From: Chryseobacterium taeanense
GTDB taxonomy: Bacteria > Bacteroidota > Bacteroidia > Flavobacteriales > Weeksellaceae
Assembly: GCF_900099685.1 (NCBI RefSeq)
Contig: NZ_FNDW01000001.1
Coordinates: 186,001 to 250,000, forward strand
Direction of reading: 5' to 3'
Length of the DNA stretch: 64,000 nt
A model generated the notes under the pieces. That model did no database searches. It saw nothing but the letters and a program-made list of their open reading frames with translations, and was not told where the DNA came from. The position numbers and the translations under genes were made by a program. Of the stretch, positions 26,092 to 34,160 are shown in pieces (the first letter of the stretch is position 1; each line of letters opens with the position of its first letter).

Positions 26092-26886
26092 TTAAATAGT
26101 TGGGACGGTTCCGCCGTCAATTATAAAATTTGTTCCTGTTAAATAATTGGCTCTCGGCGAAACAAGAAACCCAACGAATTCCGCTACTTCTTCCGGTTCG
26201 GCGGGTCTGCCGTAAGGGATTCCGCCCAATGCATCCATGACACTCTGCTGAGCTTCTTCTACGGTACTGTTTGCATTTCTCGCGATCTCGCCCAGCCAGG
26301 CTACCGATGCCGCTGTATTAATCCATCCTGGTGAAACTGTTAGCACACGAATACCTTTTGGCGTAACCTCATTGGATAAACTTTTACTGTAATTAATTAA
26401 TCCTGCTTTGGCAGCGGCATAAGGTAGGGTAGAATCATAGAGCGGCAGTTTGCCCTGAATAGAAGCGATGTGAATAATAACACCGCTTTTCTGCTCAATC
26501 ATTTGTGGTAAAAATCCTCTGTCTAACCGAACAGGAGCAAGGAGATTTGCCTGGAGTGTTGATTCCCAGTTTTCATCCGTTAATGCGGCAAAACCTCCGG
26601 CAGGTGTTTCTGAAGATCCGAGATTGTTTACCAAAATATCCAGCTTTCCGTAGGTCGACAGTACTTCATCGATTACTTTTTGTGAGCCTTCTGGCTTGCT
26701 TAAATCCGCTGCAATAAAATTCAGGCTGCTATTTTCTGTTGCCGGGGCATTTCTTGCAGTAATAATGACCGTTGCGCCCGCTTGCAAAAGCCTTTCTGCG
26801 ATGGCTCTTCCTGCTCCTTTTGTTCCTCCGGTTACCAGGGCGATTTTGCCTGATAGTTCATTGTTGAAATTAAATTGTTGTTCCAT
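26092..26886 (-). CDS. Short-chain dehydrogenase/reductase (SDR) family oxidoreductase
   Basis: A 264-residue Rossmann-fold enzyme. It shows the cofactor motif TGGTKGAGRAI near residue 20, NNLGS in place of NNAG, the catalytic Ser in HIASIQGK and Tyr/Lys in YAAAKAG, and the C-terminal NYLTGTNFIIDGG. Classical SDRs oxidise or reduce alcohols and ketones with NAD(P)H; the substrate is unknown. ATG 26886 removes a leader that would run into the divergent promoter. Divergent to an HxlR regulator, its probable controller. Confidence 0.92.
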   Translation of the reverse strand: MEQQFNFNNELSGKIALVTGGTKGAGRAIAERLLQAGATVIITARNAPATENSSLNFIAADLSKPEGSQKVIDEVLSTYGKLDILVNNLGSSETPAGGFAALTDENWESTLQANLLAPVRLDRGFLPQMIEQKSGVIIHIASIQGKLPLYDSTLPYAAAKAGLINYSKSLSNEVTPKGIRVLTVSPGWINTAASVAWLGEIARNANSTVEEAQQSVMDALGGIPYGRPAEPEEVAEFVGFLVSPRANYLTGTNFIIDGGTVPTI

Positions 26887-27000
26887 TTTGTCTGTTTTGT
26901 TTAGGCAAAGTTGGGACTTATGTACGCGCCTCACAAGTACGGAATTACGATTCGGATAGGGAACAATTTTTCCCCTATTGCACAATTTGGAACATAGGTC

Positions 27001-27008
27001 TACATTTG
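27001..27008 (+). promoter_or_regulatory. -7 promoter element of the HxlR gene
   Basis: TACATTTG with a TTG about 20 bases upstream as -33 element (26978-26980) and only four bases to the ATG at 27013. Confidence 0.7.
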
Positions 27009-27012
27009 CTTT

Positions 27013-27378
27013 ATGTATGAAAGAAAAATTTTGCCGAACCTGAATTGCGGTTTGGATCTGATTGGCGAAGTGCTGTACGGCAAATGGAAAATCCGTTTGC
27101 TATGGTTTATTAATCAGGGGCATCAGCGGCCCAGCGAACTGCAGCGAAAGATCCCGGATGCCACGAGACGGGTACTGAATATTCAACTGAAGGAACTGGA
27201 AGATCATGAATTAATTACTAAAAAAATCTATCCGGTCGTTCCGCCAAAAGTGGAGTACAGCTTAACGGATTTCGGACAAACCTTAATTCCCGTCATTGCG
27301 GCGTTGGGAAATTGGGGTGATACCCATGAAGAACATTTGCGGACAGTTATTTTGAAGCGTCTGAATGGTGAAAATTAG
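27013..27378 (+). CDS. HxlR family transcriptional regulator
   Basis: A 121-residue winged-helix regulator. The N-terminal Cys in LPNLNCGLD, then DLIGEVLYGKWKIRLLWFI, the recognition helix region RPSELQRKIPDATRRVLNIQLKELE and the wing YPVVPPKVEYSLT are HxlR hallmarks. Such proteins often sense reactive electrophiles or oxidants through that Cys. It is divergent to the SDR gene and probably controls it. GTAC half-sites at about 26921 and 26936 in the shared region are possible operator halves (weak). Confidence 0.93.
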   Translation: MYERKILPNLNCGLDLIGEVLYGKWKIRLLWFINQGHQRPSELQRKIPDATRRVLNIQLKELEDHELITKKIYPVVPPKVEYSLTDFGQTLIPVIAALGNWGDTHEEHLRTVILKRLNGEN

Positions 27379-27454
27379 TAGTTGTAATGAAATAGAATAC
27401 AAGCGGATCTGTTGGTAGACACGGGCGAGACGTTCGTGCCCGAGGGAGCAGCAA

Positions 27455-27511
27455 ACATTCACGGGTGTTGTTTTTCTCCAGCTGCGTAAGGAATTCAAAG
27501 GCCTTTTTCAT
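27455..27511 (-). pseudogene. Decayed 5' fragment of a DUF2461 gene
   Basis: On the minus strand from 27511 the codons read MKKAFEFLTQLEKNNTRE, nearly identical to the first 18 residues of the intact DUF2461 protein at 24928-25587, and similarity also continues about 12 bases upstream of the ATG. After that the frame runs into unrelated sequence with a CGGGC...GCCCG palindrome (about 27422-27445), so the rest of the gene is missing. Confidence 0.75.
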
Positions 27512-27540
27512 CCTGACGATTTTTAGCTAATTTAAATGAT

Positions 27541-27999
27541 TTACTCGGTAAAGTCTCCTGAAACAATGGATTCTTCCATTAAGCTTACGATCTCGGAAAC
27601 GGGAATCGAAAATACGCCGGCATTTCCTTTATCAAATTCTTTCTTCCAGTAATAATATCCATCCAGTTCGGTGGAGTCAGGCGTTTTGCGGCTGTCATGT
27701 TTAATGCTGATTACACTTTTGTCCAATGCATCTTCAGTAATCGGAACATGGCTTATTTTATCTGCAATCCCTTCCGGATGATGAGGATTTTTCATCTTTA
27801 ATCCTTTCATCGAAATATGGATCACTTTTCCGCCGGTCGGATATTCTTCAATTTTTAAAATTTTAAGGCTTGAGTTTTCTTCTCCCTGTCTGGTTTTATA
27901 TTTCCACTCCTGACCTACGCTGTATTTCATATCGTCTTTTTTTGTGCAACCAAGGAAAAATAAAAGGATTGTAGCTACTAAAGCGTGAGATTTAATCAT
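27541..27999 (-). CDS. Uncharacterised lipoprotein
   Basis: A 152-residue protein with a lipoprotein signal, lipobox FFLGC (Cys17) followed by TKKDD. The mature part has a strand-rich pattern starting YSVGQEWKYKTRQGEE and a YYYWKKEFDKG motif. I do not recognise a family. It may be a small envelope protein of a calycin-like fold, but that is a guess. No close neighbour on the same strand. Confidence 0.78.
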   Translation of the reverse strand: MIKSHALVATILLFFLGCTKKDDMKYSVGQEWKYKTRQGEENSSLKILKIEEYPTGGKVIHISMKGLKMKNPHHPEGIADKISHVPITEDALDKSVISIKHDSRKTPDSTELDGYYYWKKEFDKGNAGVFSIPVSEIVSLMEESIVSGDFTE

Positions 28000-28338
28000 G
28001 GGTTGCTGGTTTTATAGTATTAATAAATTGTGCAATAGCTGTGAATCTATGCGAGCGGATTATCATTATTTTGAATGTAGGATAATGGCAAGCAGGAATA
28101 GGACGAAAACAATGAATAGTTTAATTGCCCGATGTAATAGTTACTACTTTCCTGAAAAAAAGCTTCGTATAAGTCTGTTTTTTCCATTAATGATTATTGT
28201 TTTTTTTTATTTAAATTGGTCGTTGATTCCCCTTCCAAATTCTTCGCAAGATAAGATTTTTACCTGACGAAATAGTTGGATTTAAACATTGTTCCAATAT
28301 AAATATTTATGTCACTGTGTTTTGCTTTTAAAATTTCT

Positions 28339-28420
28339 CCGGTGGTTACAAACACTATTGTTTTAAACCACCGGAGGACTACGGAGGTCTCGCGCAACTT
28401 GCGGGAAACAAAATGCAATC
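28339..28420. repeat. Direct repeat copy 1 with internal hairpin
   Basis: About 80 bases repeated at 28464-28545 (offset 125). Each copy holds CCGGTGGTT...AACCACCGG arms that form a hairpin, then a GCGCAAC-TTGCGGGAAA segment. A shortened third unit with GTTACAAACA lies between. No gene is seen from 28000 to 28556; a weak open frame at 28090-28266 is not convincing. Confidence 0.7.
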
Positions 28421-28463
28421 TCCGGAAGTTACAAACAGGTGTGTTTGTAATAAAATGCAATGT

Positions 28464-28545
28464 ACGGTGGTTACAAACACTATTGTTTTAAACCACCGGA
28501 GTACTGCGGAAGTCTTGCGCAACCTGCGGGAAACCAAATGCAGTT
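28464..28545. repeat. Direct repeat copy 2 with internal hairpin
   Basis: Second copy of the unit at 28339-28420, with only a few substitutions, ending 12 bases from the symE stop codon. Confidence 0.7.
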
Positions 28546-28556
28546 TTTGCGTTGTG

Positions 28557-28736
28557 CTATTTGGCAACAGTAATCGTTAGCTTGTTTTTCTTTTGTTGGA
28601 TGTGTACGGTTTTGCCTTTTCCGAAGCCCAGCGCATCAAGCCATTTTCCCTGAAGGCGGATTTCCGGGACGGTGATCATCCGGTGATTGCTTTTCTGGTA
28701 TCTGGTGTGAATTTTAATTTTTCTTGCGTTCATCAT
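28557..28736 (-). CDS. SymE-like small toxin
   Basis: A 59-residue basic protein, short enough to be missed by length-limited gene finding. The core VPEIRLQGKWLDALGF followed by GKGKTVHIQ matches the SymE toxin signature (E. coli SymE has IPAITLKGQWLEAAGF and a G-x-x-V pair). SymE has an AbrB-like fold and is an RNA-targeting or nucleoid-binding toxin usually held down by an antisense RNA. Two adjacent in-frame ATGs (28736, 28733) are possible starts. The leader of about 120 bases holds an AGGAAGT/ACTTCCT hairpin (28772-28800). It is divergent to an XRE regulator. No antisense promoter was recognised. Confidence 0.8.
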   Translation of the reverse strand: MMNARKIKIHTRYQKSNHRMITVPEIRLQGKWLDALGFGKGKTVHIQQKKNKLTITVAK

Positions 28737-28860
28737 GGTGCTGTTTTTTTAGTTTTTGTCGGCTGTAGAGGAGGAAGTCTTGATTACTCCTGAACTTCCT
28801 GCCTGTACAAGCCAAGGTAATATGATAGATTGTGTTTTTTATCTAGGTTTAATTTATTAG

Positions 28861-28868
28861 CAAAGATA
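28861..28868 (-). promoter_or_regulatory. -7 promoter element of the symE-like gene
   Basis: TATCTTTG on the minus strand with TTG (28890-28888) 19 bases upstream as -33 element. Confidence 0.7.
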
Positions 28869-28900
28869 AAATAATTTTCCGGTTTGTCAACTTTTTGTAT

Positions 28901-28912
28901 GACAAATTTGTC
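28901..28912. promoter_or_regulatory. Palindromic operator between symE and XRE genes
   Basis: Perfect 12-bp palindrome GACAAATTTGTC; an extra half-site TTTGTC at 28883-28888 overlaps the -33 element of symE. Likely bound by the XRE protein. Confidence 0.55.
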
Positions 28913-28936
28913 GTCGAATTGGCTGACATTTGGATC

Positions 28937-29155
28937 ATGACCAGAGATCAGTTAAAAAAAGAATTTGGTAAACGAATTATCATGCTTCGTGAGCAGAAGG
29001 GCTGGAGCCAGTCTGATTTCGCACGTGCGTGCAATAAAGACCGACAAGCAATTGAAAAGCTTGAAAACGGAAAAGTAAATCCTACACTTTATACTTTGCT
29101 GGAATTAGCGAATGCTTTGGAAATTTCTTTGGGAGAGTTGGTGGATTTGAAGTGA
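28937..29155 (+). CDS. XRE family helix-turn-helix regulator
   Basis: A 72-residue single-domain regulator with a lambda-repressor-type HTH: FGKRIIMLREQKGWSQSDFA, then RQAIEKLENGKVNPTL as recognition region and LLELANALEISLGELVDL at the end. ATG 28937 was preferred; a TTG at 28895 would extend the protein through the palindromic operator. A weak -7 element (GACATTTG) sits four bases before the ATG. Divergent to the symE-like gene; it may act as its antitoxin-like repressor. Confidence 0.9.
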   Translation: MTRDQLKKEFGKRIIMLREQKGWSQSDFARACNKDRQAIEKLENGKVNPTLYTLLELANALEISLGELVDLK

Positions 29156-29214
29156 TGTATTATTCTACTGATTGCAAATCTCCGACATCGAGAATGTAGT
29201 ATTTTGTACTTGAT

Positions 29215-29345
29215 TGACTCTTCGGACCGGTTGAACGTCTCTTCGAAACACTTGAATGCCTTAACGAAATACTTTAGCTCTTCAACGTAATGCTTAATTA
29301 TCTTCATAAAGCTCTCGGTATCTTCAACGAAGAAGTTGGAAGTCA
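29215..29345. repeat. Degenerate short-period repeat block
   Basis: Words such as CTCTTCGGACCGGTTGAACG, CTCTTCGAAACACTTGAA, CTTAACGAAATACTTTA and CTCTTCAACGTAATGCTTAA follow each other at about 20-40 bases. The minus strand is open over it and reads like degenerate amphipathic repeats, but there is no convincing start; the spacer 29156-29507 holds nothing else. Confidence 0.5.
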
Positions 29346-29507
29346 CGATGAATTAATTGAAGGTTTTATCGAAATGGTTTTTCGTGATTTTTTGTGTTTA
29401 TGATGTTTAGAAAAATACTCTTGTAGCTGTAAAGTTACGAAATGCAAAACCGCGACATCGGGGGAATTTTTAGTGTTGTTTTTTTATTATAACTCGGTTA
29501 AATTTAA

Positions 29508-29515
29508 TATATTTG
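29508..29515 (+). promoter_or_regulatory. -7 promoter element upstream of small peptide and tRNA-like structure
   Basis: TATATTTG, a perfect match. A transcript from about 29520 would include the 40-residue peptide frame, the tRNA-like structure and the hairpin at 29828. Confidence 0.55.
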
Positions 29516-29635
29516 TGTATTGGGAAACCTGAAGATCTGGGAACCCTAGCAGAGTTCTTTGAAGTTTGGCATTTAAAAGAGGTTTTAGTTGTTATTATCA
29601 GTCACTTAATTATTCACTTTAAAAAAATAAATTTT

Positions 29636-29758
29636 ATGGAAATAGTAAAAACTGTAATTGTTCATCTACTAATTGGAATTATTCTAACTTTTTTAAGCAT
29701 TAATTTTATGCAAATTGGCGGGGCTGTTGGCATTGCAGGCGGGTTACCAACTAACTAA
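29636..29758 (+). CDS. Possible 40-residue single-span membrane peptide
   Basis: From ATG 29636 the frame encodes a short peptide with one hydrophobic segment (about residues 5-25) and a Gly-rich tail (GGAVGIAGG). An A-rich stretch, the usual Bacteroidota ribosome-binding context, precedes it. No family is recognised; its 3' end overlaps the 5' strand of the tRNA-like structure, so it may instead be chance. Confidence 0.3.
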   Translation: MEIVKTVIVHLLIGIILTFLSINFMQIGGAVGIAGGLPTN

Positions 29759-29822
29759 AGATTTATGTTAAATTTTAAATATTATATGCTAGTGTGCTGG
29801 TTCGATGCCAGTGCCCCGCCAC
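29717..29822 (+). ncRNA. tRNA-like structure (acceptor stem plus T-arm, no anticodon arm)
   Basis: GCGGGGC (29718-29724) pairs with GCCCCGC (29813-29819). It is followed by a U at the position-8 equivalent. A canonical T-arm GCTGG-TTCGATG-CCAGT (29796-29812) abuts the 3' acceptor strand exactly as in tRNA. A GTTGG/CCAAC hairpin sits in the D-arm place, but its 16-base loop and the AT-rich rest (29752-29795) do not form an anticodon arm. About 102 bases long. It may be a decayed tRNA or a tRNA-mimicking RNA. Confidence 0.4.
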
Positions 29823-29827
29823 ATTTT

Positions 29828-29850
29828 AGCCATTCATAAACGGAATGGCT
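29828..29850 (+). terminator. Hairpin after the tRNA-like structure
   Basis: AGCCATT/AATGGCT stem with a 9-base loop followed by ATTTTAG. Confidence 0.55.
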
Positions 29851-29901
29851 ATTTTAGTTATGAAATTCTAGATATTCTTAGTTTGTTTGTTTAGCATATC
29901 A

Positions 29902-30016
29902 GTTAATAAAAAACTGCTCAGAAAAATCTCAAAGGTTTTAATTTATATTGTCTCAGCAGTATGCTGTTACATTATTTCTGGCATTCCTCCACCTATTAGC
30001 ATAGTTGGTTCCAGCG
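29902..30016 (-). pseudogene. Decayed copy of the groL 3' end and terminator
   Basis: This stretch aligns over about 110 bases with 30620-30731, the end of groL including stop codon and terminator. On the minus strand it encodes a tail like EPTMLIGGGMPEIM ending in TAA, against [14 protein letters not shown] in GroEL. The terminator part is also recognisable but decayed. Confidence 0.75.
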
Positions 30017-30045
30017 CTTTAAATTCAATGATAAGATATTTATAC

Positions 30046-30513
30046 TTATTTTTTTCTGTAAGGATTATAAAACGAAATGAACAAAATAAATAAAAATACT
30101 ACGTAAGCTCCATTACCATCAGGAATTGCAACAATTGAAATCATTGTAATACTGAATGCAATGATATATGTAAAACAACCTAAAATACTTTTGTTATTAT
30201 ATTCTCTAGCGCTTTTTCTCCTCCATTCTTCTAATTGCTCATCTTGTTTGTTTAGTGGCTTTTTTTGATAAGAGTATTCTTTTTTGCTGATCTTTTCGTT
30301 TGAGTTTCGACTTACTAAGTACAAAAATAATAGCAAACCAATTCCAAGAATTAAAAGGAATATAAAACTGAAATTATAATTGCTATGATGATGAAAATGA
30401 TATTTTCCTGTTTTAACATCATAATGTCCTCCTTTTGAATCAGTTCTTCCACTATGAGCAAAAATCATAATATAATTTAAAAATAGTAGAAGTGATAAAA
30501 CTCTAAAATTCAC
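30046..30513 (-). CDS. YHYH-domain membrane protein
   Basis: A 155-residue protein. The N-terminal signal (to about residue 20, ending FAHSGR) is followed by the YHYH-type motif GRTDSKGGHYDVKTGKYHFHHH, whose His residues may bind metal. Then come a membrane helix (about 48-67), a charged linker, and two more membrane helices near the C-terminus. The function of such proteins is unknown. It lies between the real groL 3' end and its decayed copy and reads in the same direction as groL, so it appears to be an insert. Confidence 0.78.
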   Translation of the reverse strand: MNFRVLSLLLFLNYIMIFAHSGRTDSKGGHYDVKTGKYHFHHHSNYNFSFIFLLILGIGLLLFLYLVSRNSNEKISKKEYSYQKKPLNKQDEQLEEWRRKSAREYNNKSILGCFTYIIAFSITMISIVAIPDGNGAYVVFLFILFISFYNPYRKK

Positions 30514-30629
30514 AGATCATTCAAGGTATTAGTTTGGACATTCACGGTAATATAAATAAGGACTAATATAAAAATATTCTTGATACGAATTATCATACTC
30601 ATTTATAAAATATTCTTTCAATAATAAAA

Positions 30630-30654
30630 AACCGCTCTGAAAATCAGAACGGTT
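30630..30654 (-). terminator. Terminator of groL
   Basis: AACCGCTCTGA and TCAGAACGGTT pair with one mismatch around AAA; a T-rich run follows on the minus strand. Confidence 0.8.
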
Positions 30655-30684
30655 AATATATTAAATTGTCTCGGTCGCTGACCG

Positions 30685-32322
<1,638 letters not shown>

Positions 32323-32327
32323 TTAAG

Positions 32328-32360
32328 CTTAAGGCAGTAAGCAGTAAGCTTTTGCCTTGA
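32328..32360. repeat. Heptamer repeat array, left side of the four-helix-bundle insert
   Basis: GGCAGTA-AGCAGTA-AGC units (7-base period) next to an AAGCTT palindrome pair, just upstream of groL. Confidence 0.6.
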
Positions 32361-32365
32361 AGCTG

Positions 32366-32724
32366 TTAATTATTATTTAATAATTTTTTTCTAAGTTGTA
32401 TAAGTTTTTGTCTAATTAAATTCAGTTGAGGATTAAGGCTTGATAACTTGTCTTCGGAAGTGAAACCCAAATCGCAAGAAAGGAAAAGTAAATATTCAGT
32501 TTCGTTTGTTGACCCAATACTTATTTCTAAAAATCTTGCAAATTCTTTGTCTGTAGATCTTCCGCAGCCTTCTGCAATATTCGTCGCAATGGAGACTGAT
32601 GCTCTTCTTATTTGCGATGTTAAGCCAAAAAGTTCTGATTTTGGAAAGCTTTCAGAAATAAGATAAATTTCTTTTACCAACTCATGGACAATTTCCAGGT
32701 ATCATATTTTTTGTAGTCTCTCAT
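32366..32724 (-). pseudogene. Four-helix-bundle protein (23S rRNA intervening-sequence protein family), frameshifted
   Basis: The main frame (about 104 codons from 32680) encodes the family core: LVKEIYLISESFPKSELFGL, QIRRASVSIATNIAEGCGR and ARFLEISIGSTNETEYLL. The usual N-terminus lies upstream in another frame: from ATG 32724 one reads MRDYKKYDTWKLSM, then two bases AG where a codon is needed (32681-32682), a one-base loss. Family members form pentamers, are found in 23S rRNA intervening sequences or standing alone, and have unclear function. Here the gene sits between groS and groL, flanked by inverted heptamer repeats. Sequencing error or frameshifting cannot be excluded. Confidence 0.85.
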
Positions 32725-32757
32725 TGCCTATTGCTTATAGCCTAATGCCTACTGCTT
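32719..32757. repeat. Heptamer repeat array, right side of the four-helix-bundle insert
   Basis: Units TGCCTAT, TGCTTAT, AGCCTAA, TGCCTAC, TGCTTTT in a row with 7-base period, in inverted orientation to the array at 32328. Confidence 0.7.
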
Positions 32758-32759
32758 TT

Positions 32760-33038
32760 TTAGCCAATAATTCCTAAAAGATCTCCTTCTTTTACAATTA
32801 AATAATCTTTTCCTTCCAATTTCAATTCAGAACCTGAATATTTTCCATAAAGAACTTTGTCACCTACCTGAACAGTTGTAGGCTCATCTTTTTTTCCCGG
32901 GCCAACTGCCACTACCGTACCTTCCTGTGGCTTTTCTTTAGCGGTGTCCGGAATAATAATACCTGAAGCTGTTTTAGTTTCTGCAGCGATCGGCTCGATC
33001 AAAACTCTGTCTGCTAATGGTTTAAAGTTTACTGACAT
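32760..33038 (-). CDS. groS: Co-chaperonin GroES (10 kDa)
   Basis: A 92-residue complete Gro[19 protein letters not shown] start, the mobile loop [17 protein letters not shown], and [25 protein letters not shown]. It caps the GroEL ring. First gene of the groS-groL unit; its upstream region carries repeated TTGGCA motifs. Confidence 0.98.
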   Translation of the reverse strand: MSVNFKPLADRVLIEPIAAETKTASGIIIPDTAKEKPQEGTVVAVGPGKKDEPTTVQVGDKVLYGKYSGSELKLEGKDYLIVKEGDLLGIIG

Positions 33039-33087
33039 AATATATTTAATTTTTTAATTATTTCTGTCTTGGAAGTCTCTAATTGTA

Positions 33088-33149
33088 TGCCAACCGAGGC
33101 AAAAGAAAATTTTGGCAGACTTATTTTTCAGGGAGTGGAAAATTTGGCA
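33088..33149 (-). promoter_or_regulatory. Repeated TGCCAA/TTGGCA motifs upstream of groS
   Basis: TGCCAA at 33088-33093 forms an inverted repeat with TTGGCA at 33112-33117, and a further TTGGCA lies at 33144-33149. On the coding strand the last two read CTGCCAAAATTTTC and CTGCCAAATTTTC, direct repeats 32 bases apart. TTGGCATACAATT near the gene partly resembles a sigma-54 -24/-12 site. No CIRCE element was seen. Confidence 0.45.
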
Positions 33150-33150
33150 G

Positions 33151-33181
33151 AAAAAAAGTCACCCCATTTTTGAGGTGACTT
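33151..33181 (-). terminator. Terminator after the 33193-34080 gene
   Basis: AAGTCACC (33156-33163) and GGTGACTT (33174-33181) form an 8-bp stem; seven T follow on the minus strand. Confidence 0.85.
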
Positions 33182-33192
33182 GTGTATGCTAA

Positions 33193-34080
33193 TTACTTGC
33201 ATGATTCTTTATAATCGTCGATCAGTTTTTTATATATATTCGTGAATAGTTCTGTTCGGTATTTCATATTGATTCTTGATGCTTCGGCTCCTTTTTTTCC
33301 TTTCAGTAAAGCTTTTCGTTCCGCGTCCATTGCTTTTTTGTTTTCCCTAAACGTTTTATTGGAAAAGTAATCATTCTGCTTGGCTTCATCTACTTTTTTC
33401 AAGAATTCCGGGCAATCGGCACCTACAATTTCGTAGGCTGTATAAAACTTTTTATACAGTGTTTTAAGATTGAATAAGTCTAATGGACTTAATGAAGGAT
33501 AATCTACCGGGGCAATGGCAACTGAGTCTTCGGATTTACTCAGATATATCATGACATAGGTAAGTTGGCAGTTGTCTTCATTACCATTAGATCCTGCCGA
33601 GAAATTGTTGCCAAAGTCTGCCTTACACAGCATGCTTCTGTAACCATAAAGGTTAATGGGACCTTTTTCCATTAAGGGAAGCATTAAAACTTTTCCTTCT
33701 GATTCCAGCTCCTGATTTTTATTGATTTCTTTTACCAGACGTTTGTCGAGCTGAAACTGCTCCTGGGTTTCTTCGTTGGTATAAATAAGACTTTTGATAT
33801 CGGAGACCGGAATCAATTGTATTTCTGTATCAGTTTTTGAGGATTTGAATTTTACATCTTTTCTGTCCAGGTTGGCATATTTCGGACCTTTTCCCATGAT
33901 GCTGAAAGTGGCAACATCAGGAAGCATGAAGTCCTGGGCAAATCCTTTTTTAGTGCTGCCATCTTCCATTAAAATTTCAATAGGTATAAAATCTCTTTTT
34001 CCAGTATAAAATTGTAAAGACTGCGCAATTATATTTTGCATTGTAAATATGAACACTAAAAATGTAATGAGTTTTTTCAT
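33193..34080 (-). CDS. Uncharacterised exported protein
   Basis: A 295-residue protein with a signal peptide ending in NIIAQS (about residue 20). The first half is strand-rich (GKRDFIPIEILMEDGSTKKGFA), and the C-terminal 90 residues are highly charged and helical, with cysteines at the GADCPEF and ESCK positions. I recognise no family. It follows the gene at 34161 on the same strand by 80 bases and precedes a terminator. Confidence 0.82.
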   Translation of the reverse strand: MKKLITFLVFIFTMQNIIAQSLQFYTGKRDFIPIEILMEDGSTKKGFAQDFMLPDVATFSIMGKGPKYANLDRKDVKFKSSKTDTEIQLIPVSDIKSLIYTNEETQEQFQLDKRLVKEINKNQELESEGKVLMLPLMEKGPINLYGYRSMLCKADFGNNFSAGSNGNEDNCQLTYVMIYLSKSEDSVAIAPVDYPSLSPLDLFNLKTLYKKFYTAYEIVGADCPEFLKKVDEAKQNDYFSNKTFRENKKAMDAERKALLKGKKGAEASRINMKYRTELFTNIYKKLIDDYKESCK

Positions 34081-34160
34081 GGATTTTGAAAGTTTTTAAT
34101 CTGCGGCAAATCTAAAAAAAAAGTATCCAGAAACTGAATACTTTTTAAGAATATATTGTT

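Noticed and set aside
26916..26942. GTAC-N11-GTAC as HxlR operator
   Set aside because: Half-sites are too short to be convincing; mentioned only as a weak hint.
28090..28266. Possible 60-residue protein with a hydrophobic segment
   Set aside because: No promoter or recognisable family; composition like the spacer around it. It stays a weak possibility.
28338..28545. CRISPR-like array
   Set aside because: Only two long copies 125 bases apart with internal hairpins, no short identical repeats, no spacers and no cas genes.
29717..29822. tmRNA (ssrA)
   Set aside because: The acceptor stem and the region between it and the T-arm do not carry the tmRNA consensus or a tag reading frame, and the length is too short.
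29887..30093. Plus-strand frame with hydrophobic residues
   Set aside because: It is the antisense of the decayed groL 3' copy and the end of the YHYH gene.
32366..32680. Intact short four-helix-bundle gene starting at TTG 32680
   Set aside because: The family N-terminus continues upstream in another frame to ATG 32724, so a frameshifted longer gene fits better.
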